Shown one piece after another: positions 1 through 10,920 of a DNA stretch of 64,000 nucleotides. The first letter of the stretch is position 1; each line of letters begins with the position of its first letter. The notes under the pieces were generated by a model. That model was not told where the DNA came from and searched no databases. It was given only the letters and a program-made list of their open reading frames with translations. Source of the stretch: Nageia nagi (lineage: Eukaryota; Pinophyta); NCBI GenBank assembly GCA_050084985.1, contig JBITNC010000001.1, positions 23,002,001 to 23,066,000 of the forward strand, in the 5' to 3' direction. The position numbers and the translations under genes are program-made.

Positions 1-510
1 ATACCTTTTCTACAATTTTGGTGTCTCCCATATCTTTATCATGTGAATGGAGGGCATTTACAAGATCTTGGATTTAGAAAAGAAGACATTTATATTCTCT
101 TCCTCTCTCATATGGAGAGATTCAAACTCCTTCCTTAAAAGCTAGATCTTTACCACATGAAACTTGGCTGATCCTTTATATGTAGTCTCCAAGATCTCCC
201 ATGCTTCCTTAGATGTATTACACTCTACAATTTTGGGGAATATGGACACATCTATCCTAGACTAGATGGAAAATAATGCCTTGGCATTCTTCTTATGGTT
301 CTTCAACACTTCTTTCTTCTCATTTGTAGTCATGGCTAACTTCATCTAAGTCCATAAAACCCTAGGAAACAAATATAAATAAGTCTTGAGAGATAAGAAA
401 TATCCTCATCTAGATGCAGTCATACTCGTAATGGTCTCCATTGAAGATGGGAATCTACAACCAGAGTGAATTTCTTAGCTTTGAATCCATTTAACCCAAT
501 AAATCTCTAG
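1..510 (-). pseudogene. Copia I gag remnant (5' part of a minus-strand element cut by the window edge)
   Basis: Read on the minus strand, this stretch matches, with gaps, the gag region of the Copia element at 19670-20180. Both have the segment for a gag with an E-A-W-E-I-L-type core, followed toward lower coordinates by the region encoding 'MRDEENIS'-like residues. The frame is broken by several stops and small indels. The primer-binding site and LTR follow at higher coordinates, so this is the gag 5' end. The rest of the element (pol and 3' LTR) would lie left of base 1. It is the same family as Copia II, judged by direct comparison of the two intervals. Confidence 0.7.
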
Positions 511-523
511 CTTTGATACCAAT
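511..523 (-). promoter_or_regulatory. Primer-binding site of Copia I
   Basis: On the minus strand this reads TGGTATCAAAGCT, one mismatch from the initiator-Met-tRNA complement (TGGTATCAGAGC) used by many plant Copia elements. It lies directly beside the LTR end, where minus-strand DNA synthesis would start. Confidence 0.75.
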
Positions 524-1493
524 TGAAGATTTTGAAGAAAAATAATAATAATAATAATGTGTATAGCTAGAATACAATAATGCTAACCACAAGTAGAGAC
601 CAAAAGTAAAACTTTTCATTTTAAACAATGAAAAAATATTAGAGACCAAAATACTATATTGCAAAGAAGTATAAAAAATACAAGGCTCTCTTGGAGTTGA
701 ACAAAACATACACAACTCTCTATTCTTCTTCTCATCATCCTATTTACAAATAGGAATTCTATATTATATACTAAGACACAATATTATATTCCTACTATTT
801 GGTTAAAAATAATATTAAATGTAGCATGCCCTTTCCATGCATTTTTTTTTCCTATCTATAGAGAGTAGAGGAAGCCCATGCCCTTTTTGTATGCATGATA
901 TTTGAAACACATTAAATGGTTGTAGAAGGTAGATTAACCATTTTTGTATAAAACATTAATGCTAATGTTTAGAAATTAATGTTAATGGTTAAGCATCTAA
1001 TTCTAGGGTAGAAATTCCTTAGAAGGACATTTTTTGGAGTGTTAATCTAGGTTTTGAAGTAAAAGGAACATCATTGCTTAAGAAGACATAGGGTTTAGGG
1101 TGTAAAATGGTGAGATCACTCAACCAAAATGGTAGGTGTTAATAATACCCATAGTTTTGGAAGTAGTAAGTTCCAGGTATAATAGAGCCTAAAGCCCAAG
1201 AGGTAAGAGTCTGAATCACTAAGTCTTAGAGCAAGAAAATAACACCGAGAGAATGGAGATAAAATAGTACCTAAGAAAAAAAATGTATCTAATATGAGAG
1301 AAAGAGGCCAAAGGATGGGATGGAGATGAGAGATAGAGCCCAATGATTGGAGATAGTAAGATTTGGAGTGGAGGAATGGAGACAAGGCTCAAAAGTTGGT
1401 AACTCCTAGAGGTCTTGGATAGTGATTATGTCCTAGTTGTGAGGAGGAGAGTAATGCTTGGATATGCCCAAGAAATGGAGATTATAATTTTCA
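524..1493 (-). repeat. 5' LTR of Copia I (970 bp)
   Basis: On the plus strand it starts TGAAGATTTTGAAG next to the primer-binding site and ends ATTATAATTTTCA, so in its own sense it runs TG...CA. It aligns along its length with the LTR at 20196-21158 and, for its distal third, with 15614-15939. That makes three LTRs of one family in the window. No matching LTR is visible to the left because the window ends. Confidence 0.8.
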
Positions 1494-1753
1494 CCATCAT
1501 TATATTTTAGTTTTGTTTATTCCATACATGAGTGTGTTATAATATCCATAATGAGTTGAAACCAATGAGAATTGTATCTAGTCTTAGATTATATAAATTA
1601 TGTGCTACCATTAAATTCTATAGATTTGTTGCCCCTCAAATCCTCATACTACTTAATTGTATACAAAAAATTTCTCTTGAATTCAAAATAAATTACTAAA
1701 TAGATTCCCCACATGCTTTTGACATGGGAAAAAGAGTCATTCTAAATGAAAAT
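1494..1753 (+). other. Upstream part of a proline-rich-protein pseudogene promoter, separated from its gene by Gypsy I
   Basis: The last about 45 bases (CACATGCTTTTGACATGGGA and what follows) resemble the region about 150 bp upstream of the start codon of the intact PRP gene, around 43650-43690. When Gypsy I and one copy of its target duplication are removed, this segment joins 14835 onward, and the similarity continues through the TATA region. The part left of about 1690 shows no match that I can see. Confidence 0.55.
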
Positions 1754-3247
1754 TGTATATCAATACATGATCATTACTCCAAGGTTCTTCTGAAAGTATG
1801 ATCACTTCTGGAGGTGATGTAAGCTAAGCATAATCATAATGGGTTTTAAGAACCATTTCCAAAAGTATTATGTCATTATGAAAGAAGAAAAGCCCCTCAA
1901 AGTTAATGTTGAGTAACCCAGGTCCCAGAAGAGATGATGTCAGCGATTGCAGACCTTAACCCAAAACCAGATCCTGGAAGTGATGAGGTCAGTAAGGAGT
2001 GATTGAATAGCCAAAGCTAGTGAGTAAAACATTCTGGAAGTATGAAGATGACATCATGGGGAGAACAATGTTCACATTTTTGAATGAAACTAGATCACAG
2101 AAGCGATGAGGTTAGCAAAGAGAGATTGAATAGTTGGAGCCAGTGAGTAAAGCATTCTAGAAGTATGAAGATGACATCATGGGGAGAACAATGTTCACAT
2201 TTTTGAATGAAACTGGATCCTAGAAGCAATGAGGTCAGGAAAGAGAGGTTGAATAGTTGGAGCCAGTAAGTAGAATATCCCAGAAGAGATGATATTAGCA
2301 ACTTCAGACCTTAACCCAAAACTGGATCCTGAAAGTGATAAGGTCAACAAGGAGCGATTGAATAGCCAGAGCTAGAGAGTAAAGCATTTCGAAAGTATGA
2401 AGATGATATCATGGGGAGAACAATGTTCACATTTTTGAATGAAACCAAATCTTGGAAGTGATGAGGTCAGCAAAGAGAGATTAAATAGCCAAAGCCAGCA
2501 AGTAGAATATCTCAGAAGAGATGAGGTCAATGAGAGGTCAGATCACAATTATCAAGAAGCCGTATCATCTACAATCTACCCAATTTTTGTAATATTCTAG
2601 CAAGTGGCGTACATAGGTAGTATCAGTTAAAAGAAGGCTAGAATCTTGAAACCATTTTTGTAAACATTTTTGTTCTGTAATTCTTGTAACTGTTGTTACT
2701 TCAGTATAAGTATATGAAAATAAAGTGAAAAAAGAGTCGAAGCCCTAGTATTGCTCTTTGCATTTGTTCTCAAAGACCTATAGTTTTTTATGAGTAATAT
2801 GATACCATCTTGACCTTTCTTTTCTAGCACTCGTAATTGTTATTCTTAATTAGGTTACATCATGGTAGCTTGGCTTGTTTCCTAAATGATAATCGTAAGC
2901 TACTAGTATAACTATGTCTCCATATATGGTAGAGTAAAGCTGGGAAACTATTAGAGAGTGAGAGCTTGTACTGTAGCTGCTACACTAGATTCAGACCAAG
3001 GTTTCACACCCTGTGAAAGCCGACGTTGAACTAGTGATCCACCTTTAGTTTCTCTCTTGTTACCTTAAGCCCTTTTACTTAAATTCCTCACACTCTACTC
3101 CTTTTATTTCCTTTCCTGTTACTTTTCCTACACCCAATAGATAAGGAACTAGCCTTCTCTGGTGATTAGACTATCACCATAGTCTATTCTTGATTTACTT
3201 TGGTTGAGATTATTCATGACGCATATATTACATAATCCTAATCAACA
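1754..3247 (+). repeat. 5' LTR of Gypsy I (1494 bp)
   Basis: It is bounded by TG...CA and matches 13337-14829 with scattered substitutions and very few indels. It contains an internal minisatellite (see the separate entry). Near the end is an A/T-rich box, TATAAGTATATGAAAATAAA, at about 2705-2724, which may be the promoter or polyadenylation region. The LTR pair is visibly diverged, so the insertion is not recent. Confidence 0.92.
1990..2530 (+). repeat. Minisatellite inside the 5' LTR of Gypsy I (units of about 80 and 122 bp)
   Basis: Phrases such as GATGAGGTCAGCAAAGAGAG, GAGTAAAGCATTCT and CATGGGGAGAACAATGTTCA recur about every 122 bp (near 2050, 2172 and 2410 for the last). A shorter variant beginning GCAGACCTTAACCC (about 1952) / TTCAGACCTTAACCC (about 2304) alternates with them. 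The same arrangement is present in the 3' LTR, so it predates this insertion. Confidence 0.8.
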
Positions 3248-3259
3248 ATATATTCTTTT

Positions 3260-3277
3260 TGGCATGCTCGATGGGAC
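3260..3277 (+). promoter_or_regulatory. Probable primer-binding site of Gypsy I
   Basis: TGGCATGCTCGATGGGAC lies 12 bp after the 5' LTR, and its TGG pairs with a tRNA CCA end. It does not match the initiator-Met tRNA, and I cannot name the tRNA with confidence. The position fits Gypsy elements. Confidence 0.45.
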
Positions 3278-3336
3278 ACAAAGAAACTTATTGGTGACTT
3301 TGCTGAAGCACTATCTATGGTATGTATTAAAGTAGA

Positions 3337-4971
3337 TTGTTTGTAAATATCATATGTGCTTTTGAACCTTGTATTTTCTTTTGCAACCTAGAGTTTATGT
3401 GGACAAGATCTAAAACTAGAGCAGCAAAAGAAACACTGGATTTTAGAATGTTGGATGCTCCTAAGAGAAAGACCCTGATCAGGTCCAAGTCTCTGAATAG
3501 TATTAGCACCCTAAAATCCTTTACCAAGCTAGAACCATCCAATCTTCACACTAGAGATACCTCTCCTAAAATGGCTAATCTAGCTCAGAATATTTATCTA
3601 GAATGGGATAATGGGGTACCAATAGCCTTGGCTATGTTGCACAACATCCTAGCAAATGTTTTCAAGACCCTTCCAGAGTTTGATGCAACTTCAGAGAAAA
3701 TAGCTTATGAGCATTGTGTTGATGTAGCTGGCCTAGCTAAGATTCATAATATCCAACATGAAGATGTCATGGTGAGATTACTAGCTCAGTCTTTCAAGGG
3801 AAAGGTCTTGGATTGGTATAGGGGCTATCCTAATGGATCTATAACCACTTGGGCTCAACTGGCAGAGCCCTTTATCTTGGAATTTAATGAATTAGGAGAT
3901 CCTTTTTCTCTATTAACATAGTTCACTTCAATCAAAAGACATGAGCAAGAAAATATCCCTAATTTCAACATTAGATTCCAAAAAACTTGGATGAGAGTCC
4001 CAATGCCAGTCAGGCCTCAACAATTTCAAGCCTTAATGTATTACCTGAGAGCCTTTCCTTTAGATCTCTCTCTACAAATCCAAAATTTTGGAGTAAATAC
4101 TTTTCTGGAGGTCTATAGACAAGCAGTATATGCTGAATCCTATCTTATTTTAGTAGGAAAATTGCCAAGTTGCATGCCAATGCCTTATTTTCCAATAACT
4201 ACCCAACAGCAAATTTTGAGACCTCAAGCAATTAGTTTGGCTCCACCTCTGGCTAGTATTCCCACCTCTGTTCAACAGTGGCCATCAACCTTGCCAGTCC
4301 CTAGAGCTCCCTTGGCCTTACCAGCCCCTCATCATCCTAATATGAATCAAGGGGTAGCTTCACCGATGGAGATTCAGGAACTCCAAAATTTGTGTAGGAA
4401 TATGGCAAATTAGATTACCATTTTAAATAGATAGAGCAATGCAAGAAGATATCCTTATCCTACTATAGAAAAAGCTCAGCATGTGTTAAATGAGGATGTA
4501 GGCCAAGCTTCCTCTTCCAGGTCAGCCACTGGTTTGTGTTTGGCCTATAATGATGCTCATGAACAAACCAAATGCCCTATTTATCAGTACCAAGAGTATC
4601 TATCAAGAAGTGGGGGTATTCCTCCACCCAGTGTAGCTGATGACATGAACCCAAAGGTGAACCTAATGAATTTTGCATCGACAGATATAGGAGTTTTTAC
4701 TATGGAAACAAGATCAAGGAAAAGACCCCTAGTTTCTAGCATTCTAGAAAGAAAAGTTGAATCCCAAAAGAGTTCCAGTTCAGTGTTTCCTAAAAGGCAA
4801 GATGTAGTTCCCAGTTCTAAGGAAAAAATCCTAGAAAAGGAAATGGTTTCCCAAAAATTCCCATTTTCAAAAACCAAACCGATGCCCAAAGCCAGTGATC
4901 AAAATCTTCAGAAGTTAAGGTTCCCTTCACTCACCAAGCATCAGAGAAAAGATGATACTCTACAGCTTTAG
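3337..4971 (+). pseudogene. Gypsy I gag
   Basis: This is a single frame of about 545 codons, broken by TAG at 3919, 4411, about 4429 and 4969. A Retrotrans_gag-type core is readable: residues from about 3780 include 'SFKGKVLDWYRG' followed by 'WAQLAEPF', the W-containing helix pattern of plant Gypsy gag. The downstream half is rich in Pro, Gln and Ser, then Lys-rich. No intact CCHC zinc knuckle is seen. The Met at about 3397 ('MWTRSKTRAAK') is a more plausible start than 3337 because the basic stretch follows it. The product would be the capsid protein. Some stops sit where Gln is expected. Confidence 0.8.
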
Positions 4972-5037
4972 GAAAGATTTTCTGATAGATTTAGAAATAA
5001 AATTGGTGAACCTCTGGCTATCCCAGAGTTCAACATT

Positions 5038-5640
5038 ATGGTAGAGCTAAAGAGAACCCCCGTAAGAGTGTCCTTGTTTGAAGCTTTGAAAATTCCCAGG
5101 CAAATTGATTTATTGAAAACATCTCTTATATCATTGAATAAAGGAATGGAAAGAGTGCTTAATCTTTTTGAGACATCAAAATATCTGAGGATGGAAAAGA
5201 ACAAACCTCCAGCTTTTTACATGACTTTAGAAATTGAGGGATATGTACTTCATAATTGTTTGGTCAATTCTGGGGTAGCTACTACTGTGATGCCTAAAGC
5301 AGTGTGTGATGTGATGGGGTTGCCTATGACAAGAACATCCATCAAAGTACTACAACTAGATTCAATACCTGTCAAAATAGTAGGAGTAATCAAGGATGTA
5401 GTCCTAAAAATAAATAAGTGTCCCTCTGTAATTATTATTCAGGAAGTTGTAGTTGTTGAGCTACCCCCTTTGTTTGGGTTATGTCTGTCTAGAGAATTTA
5501 TGACTAAAATAGGGGGTTATCTAGCAATGGACTACACCCATTATTTGATCCCTTGTGGAAATAAGAGGATAAGATTGAATAATGAGGAAATTTTTGAGTT
5601 TCACATAGAGAAAAAGGAGGAGGTTTGTGCAATCTTTGGC
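5038..5640 (+). pseudogene. Gypsy I aspartic protease domain
   Basis: In the same frame as gag. The active-site loop reads L-V-N-S-G-V-A-T at about 5260-5283, where the family has D-S/T-G. The catalytic Asp is therefore replaced by Asn (codon AAT at 5266), which by itself would kill the enzyme. It is followed by the hydrophobic strand pattern usual for retropepsins and a 'GYLAMDY' segment near 5515. It would cleave the gag-pol polyprotein. Confidence 0.75.
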
Positions 5641-5739
5641 GAATTGGAAGAATCAGATGAATTGTTGGAAGAGCTGCAAACCAAAGACCCTTGTAGTATG
5701 AGTATGCTCAACACCATCTACGACCTGGAGTTTGGAAAT

Positions 5740-6213
5740 TATTATTTAATAGAACTAGAATCTTTCATCCTAGAACTCACAAGGGAAGATTTCAAGAAAA
5801 ATGAAATGTGGGAGATGTCTTTTGATGGGGCAAGATCCAAAAATGGATGTGGATCTGGGATTATCTTGACCAACCCAACTGGTAAGGTACATAGATTTTC
5901 TTTCAGACTCACCTGGTTATGTTCCAATAGTGTGGAAGAATATGAAGCTCTTTGCTTGGTACTAGAACAAGCTATCAAAATGAAAATTTAGTGTCTAAAG
6001 ATCAAAGGGGATTCAGACTTGATCGTGAAACAAGTGACAGGTAAATGTTCAGTCAAACATCATTATTTGAAAGCCTACAGGAATCAGGTTTGGGATCTAT
6101 TTGAGCATTTCGAAGCATTGCATATTCAGTCTATCCCAAGGAAATTCAACCAAGAAGCTGATGCATTAGCACAAATGGGAGCCAGTTTTGACCCCACAAA
6201 TGACTGGTTCTAG
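5740..6213 (+). pseudogene. Gypsy I additional RNase H domain, placed between protease and RT
   Basis: The frame continues from the protease and shows the four acidic positions of an RNase H fold: 'MSFDGA' (Asp codon at 5824), 'EEYEAL' (about 5934), 'KGDSDLIV' (Asp at 6010) and 'EADALAQMG' (Asp at 6160). One TAG interrupts it at 5989. This is the 'archaeal-type' RNase H (aRH) pattern known from Tat-lineage plant elements, not the native Gypsy RNase H, which lies separately at 7530-7990. Its position before reverse transcriptase differs from Gypsy II in this same window. Confidence 0.8.
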
Positions 6214-6629
6214 AGGAAGGGTGTTCAGCTCATTTTCAGGCCATCAGTTACGGATAATGATTCCTTTTGGTAGGTTTTCCAGGATGAAACTCAAATTAAT
6301 CAATTTTTATTACAACAAGCGATATGTCATGCAATAGGAGAAGAGGACTCTGAAGTTTTCTAGAAACAAGACATAATTCAGGTAAACAATAATAAACTCC
6401 CTAAGGATTTGATTCCATTCAAAGGATTATTTGATAGGAGTGACCAAGTAAAAATAAGGGGTATGAATATAAACCCAGATAACTATAAAGAACATGAAGT
6501 TTTTCTAGGTAAGTCATTAAAAATTGGTATATCTAATACTCTAGAATAGATTTAGGAAATTGTACAGTTATGTAGAATGTATGTTGATGTTATTGCTTGG
6601 TCTTATGATGATTTAAAGGTTTTTGATAA

Positions 6630-7520
6630 ATTAGTGATACAGCATACAATCGAGTTGATAGATGATGCTAAACCGATCAAATAAAAATAAAGACCACCAA
6701 ACCCCAAGATCGAAGTTGCCATGAAGTAGGAGGTGTTGAAACTGTACAAGGCTAGGATAATTTATCCCATCAAGCATTCCACTTGGGTAGCTAATCTTGT
6801 GCTTATCTGGAAGAAAAATGGCGAGATAAGGTTGTGTAGATTTTCAAGGTTTGAATAGAGTATCATTGAAGGATCATTACCCCTTGCCTCCAACGGAACA
6901 AATACTAAATACTGTAGCCAAGGCTGAAAAGTTCTCTTTGATAGATGGCTTCTTGGGATATAACTAGATTTGGGTCCGGAATGAAGATCAATTCAAAATA
7001 GCTTTTACAATGAAATGGGGCACATTTGCTTTGTAGAGAATACCGTTTGGACTATCCAATGTAGGGGCTACCTTTCAGAGAGCTATGGATTATGCATTTG
7101 GAGAGCTGGTAAATAAGAGTCTATTGGTATACCTTGATGATATTACTATTTTCTCTCATGATAGAAACATGCATGTTCAACATCTGGAGCAAGCCTTCAT
7201 CAAATGTAAGAGGTATGGTATATCCTTAAATCCTAAGAAGTCAATCTTTGCAGTAGATGAGGGTAAATTATTGGGCCATGTCATTTTAAAAGAGGGGTGG
7301 GCTATTGATCTGGATAGAGTTAAAGCTATAAACGACTTGTCTCTCCTGTCTAATAAGAAGTCTCTATAGTCTTTTATGGGTCAGATTAACTTTGTCAAAA
7401 GATTTATTCAAGATTTCTCAAGCATTATCAAACCCATCACCCAGATGTTGAAAAAATATACTCCTTTTGAATGGACTGAGGAAGGTAAAGAAGCTTTTCA
7501 AAAAATCAAGGTAGCGATTA
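6630..7520 (+). pseudogene. Gypsy I reverse transcriptase
   Basis: Recognisable landmarks in order are 'WVANLVLIWKKNGEIR' near 6785, 'DHYPLPPTEQIL' near 6870, 'FSLIDGFLGYN' near 6933, 'IPFGLSN' near 7041 and the catalytic Y-L-D-D at 7130-7141. One frameshift falls near 6835, where the frame moves from 1 to 2. Stops at about 6681, 6687, 6729, 6964, 7034 and 7367 break the frame. The YxDD catalytic pair is kept, but the enzyme cannot be made from this copy. Confidence 0.88.
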
Positions 7521-7529
7521 CAAAAGCTC

Positions 7530-7990
7530 CTGTACTGAGAAATCTAGATTTTAGTAAAGAATTTATTCTATATGTGTATGGTTCAGATACTAGTGTTGCA
7601 GCCATTTTAACCTAGAAGCACAAAAGGAATGAGAATACCCAGTCACATTTTTTAGCCAGACTATGAATAGTTGTGAGGAAAAATACACTTTCATTGAAAA
7701 ATAGGTCTTAGCTATTGTGAAAGCACTCAGTAAGTTGAAACATTACATTGCTTAGAGTATGATTTTAATTCTAACCATACACCCGAATGTTAGGTCTTAT
7801 GTTATGCAGGGAGAATTGGGAGAAGGAAGACCCAGGTGGATTTCAAAAATTCTTAAATACGATGTGGAAATTCAGCCCACCAAGCTCATAAAAGGAAGAG
7901 CACTTTGTGAACAACTTGCAAAACCTACGATACTAGAAAAAGGGATGGTATGCTTTGTTGAACAAGAAGCCCCAAAATCCGTATCTAGAG
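7530..7990 (+). pseudogene. Gypsy I native RNase H domain
   Basis: Starts with 'KAPVLRNLDFSKEFILYVYGSD', the standard junction from RT to the Ty3/Gypsy RNase H, where the first catalytic Asp is the one in 'GSD'. It continues through 'EEKYTFIEK' (about 7678), with TAG codons at about 7613, 7701 and 7753 and a frame change near 7620-7750. The end 'RPRWISKILKYDVEIQ' matches the usual end of this domain. About 60 residues of linker separate it from the integrase, and no second RNase H is found there. Confidence 0.78.
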
Positions 7991-8089
7991 ACACAACAAA
8001 GGATTGGATGGAGTAGTTAAATGAATATTTTGAGACCAGAAAATTGCTAGGAAACATGAATGCATCCCAAAGAAGGCGATTCAAGATAC

Positions 8090-9270
8090 ATGCCTAGAAT
8101 TACATGGAGATAGATTAGATACTTTATAGAAGAAATCTTGATGCCATTTTGCTAAGATGTGTACCAGCAACAAAGTCAGCTAAGCTCATTAAAGAGTTTC
8201 ATTCCAAAGGGTCTAGAGGTCATTACACTGGATACACGATAGTGGGTAAGATCATTCAAGAAGGATACTACTGGCCTACAATGTTCAAAGATGCTTTCGC
8301 AAAGGCATAAAATTGTGAAAAGTGTTAGAGGTATGTGGGAAGAAAGAGAAATGTGACATTACCATTGGAACCAATCCAAGTAGAAGAACCCTTCCAACAG
8401 TGGGGGCTGGATTTTATCGGAGTCATCAATCTAAACTCCTCTTCTGGACACAAATTCATCCTTACTGCTATAGAATTTTTCACTAGATGGGCAGAAGTAG
8501 AGGCTGTAAAAGAGGCAAATCAAAAGACTATTCTAAGATTTATAGAAAAGTTAATTACTAGGTATGGTATTCCTCAAATGATAATTTTAGATAATGGCTT
8601 AGCATTCGTAGGAGCTGAAATTACTGATTTTGCTATAAGATTAGGTATCTATTGGAAAACTTCCTTGAACTATTACCCCCAAGGAAACAATTTGGCTGAG
8701 TCTACAAATAAGAATTTGATTCAGATTCTCAAAAGAACAGTGGAAGATAATCCTTGGACTTGGTACGAGAAGCTAAATTGGGCATTATGGGTAGACAAGA
8801 TCATAGTAAAGTTAGCCATTAAAACCAGCCCATATACGTTGGTGTACAGTAAAAGGGTGGTATTACCAAGTCATGCTGAGCTTTCGATTTTAAAAGTTTT
8901 GCAGGAATATGGTGAGGATTTTGAATCTCTCGAGGTTCAGATGAATGAACTATTGCATTTAAAAGAGTTCCGAAATCAATCATATCAAGACCTTCGAAGA
9001 AGAAATGAAATAGTAAAAAAATGGTTTGACAGTCGAAAATCAACTTTGGATACCTTTAGAGAAGGAGATTTAGTATTGAAATGGGATGAGGATAGAGCTA
9101 AACTAGGGAAACACAAAAAATTCGAATCCATGTGGTCTGAACCCTATGTAGTAGCTAAATGCGTTGGGAAAAACACCTTTGAGCTGGTAAAATTAAATGG
9201 GTGCAAATTGTCGATTTCAGTTAATGGACAGCACCTAAAGCGATATAAGACTGCAAGCATGGGACAGTGA
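8090..9270 (+). pseudogene. Gypsy I integrase
   Basis: An H-H-C-C zinc region lies at 8195-8330 (His in 'FHSKGSRGHYTG', Cys in 'NCEKC'), with TAA and TAG breaks at 8308 and 8326. From 8335 a continuous frame of 311 codons carries the catalytic core: Asp at 8410 ('GLDFIG'), Asp at 8590 ('ILDNG') and Glu at 8698 ('NLAEST'). The last two are 35 residues apart, the D,D35E spacing. The C-terminal part has the 'GDLVLKW' and 'WSEPYVV' motifs of the Gypsy GPY/F-like region. This is the best preserved domain of the element. It inserted the cDNA into the PRP promoter. Confidence 0.88.
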
Positions 9271-9274
9271 TTTT

Positions 9275-9850
9275 TTGAAAAGATATGATTTTGTACACAT
9301 ATTGTAAATAGTGTGCCGTTTGCATTTATTTCAAGTTGTTGTTATGGTTGTTAATTATTTATTAGTAACTTAGTGGTAGTTGTACTTTTGCATTGGTAGA
9401 ATTGAAGTTTCCAAAAGGGGTATGGAAAATCAAATCTCAGATTTCCCAAAAAGAGCGTATAATATCAAATCAGTTATTAATGCTACTATCCATGAGGATA
9501 TTTTGCACATTCAGATAGATTGTGCATCAATCAATGAAATGAGCTATAAAAGGACCAAGAGCACTACTCACCAAAATACCTAAATTCTAGAATTCATAGA
9601 AAGCATTTGCTTACAAATTTGCAAAGCTAGTATCTACTGCACATTGCTAGGAGTTGTGGAATATAGCAGAAGAATCTGAGTAAAGCAAAGTGCTAGTTAG
9701 GGGTGACAAAAGTGAGATAAGAAGAGTTAATAAGCGTAGCATAAGAAAATAGAAATGAGCTCAGGATCATCAGCAAAGATAGCAAGGAAAATAATAGATT
9801 CCATGGAATTATTGTGGGATACTAAAATTACAGCTTGAAATAAGAACCCC
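9275..9850 (+). other. Gypsy I spacer after integrase
   Basis: No domain is recognised here. Short open stretches (for example 9380-9583) show no similarity that I can identify. Frames are broken often, and base composition is like the rest of the element. Confidence 0.5.
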
Positions 9851-10920
9851 ATGGGCACAACTAAAAGTAAGTGCCCAAACTTCAGTTTTAATCACATAGC
9901 ACATTCATCGATGGGGTCAGGTCTCATGTACTTCATTCCCCATAGATGCTTTCTTGCTCCTGAGTTGATAGAGGTTATAAGGGGGGCATTTGATCCTACA
10001 ACCAGAATGGTCAGAGACTTGCAAAGAAGGACTATCTTAAATTTGGATTCCATTTCAGTAGCAAAGGCTTTTAATCCACCTTCCCCTATGTGTTCCCTTG
10101 TGTACATTGATTTGTATATGACACCCAGTTCCAATCTGAGAGCAAATATCATGCCCTGGCTAAATAAAAATGCAGTTGGGACCGTAAAGTTTATAGAGTT
10201 CCCTAGTTTTGAGCTCTTGCTCTCCAGTTTTTCTACACATCTACAATTATTATTATCCATGTTAGCCATAGTAGCAGGCAAAGAGATAGATAGGTATGTC
10301 TCACCAGCAAAATTGGCTATCGCATACCAAATTTCTCACCCAGTTTCTCCTATGATGTATGACTGGGCTATTGCCCTTTTAGATAGAATGTATGAATAGC
10401 TAGAAAAGATTAGTGAGGGATCTCATTTTACATATGTGTCACACATTATTTGGATGATGATTCATTAGAATGCCAATGTTTTCAAGAATTTAACCTTGGT
10501 TCAGACTAATGAAAGAGGGTCTCAGAAACCAGTGGACCAATGGACTGAGGAGGTGAGGTCTTCAACGAATTATTACTTATTTGTAGAAAACTTTTTGGTT
10601 CCTGCAATGAGTTTATTTACCCCCGTAGTTCCAAGATTATCAACAGCTTCCAAACTTTACCTCTGGATGCCCCATGGAGAGACCGAGGACTAGTTCTTCA
10701 CAGAGGAGGGGACTTTCATCAGGCTTTATGGGTTTTTTGGGGTTCCTTTCTTACTACTGATCCATGTAATAGATTGGGTTTTTAGCATGGAATATGCTAG
10801 ACAAATGGATTATATAGATTCTAAATATGGAGCTACAGCAAAAAAAGGATAGTTTATGCCCTTCCTCATAAAGTGCATGACTTGGTGCTTCAAAGCAGGA
10901 GAGCAAGTGAACAATTAAAA
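9851..10920 (+). pseudogene. Gypsy I extra ORF, N-terminal part (unrecognised)
   Basis: Beginning at an ATG at 9851, one frame can be followed for about 350 codons with only TAG breaks (about 10397, 10468, 10691, 10850). The readable segments look like a folded, mainly helical protein: 'RMVRDLQRRTILNLDSISVA', 'LLLSMLAIVAGKEIDRYV' and 'WAIALLDRMYE'. I do not recognise a family. No signal peptide or clear transmembrane helix marks it as an envelope protein. It lies between integrase and the 3' LTR, the position of env-like or accessory ORFs in some plant Gypsy elements. It could also be a captured host gene. Confidence 0.55.

Noticed and set aside
8819-9043. Minus-strand open frame inside the Gypsy I integrase
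   Set aside because: Shadow of the integrase frame, which has catalytic residues at the right spacing.
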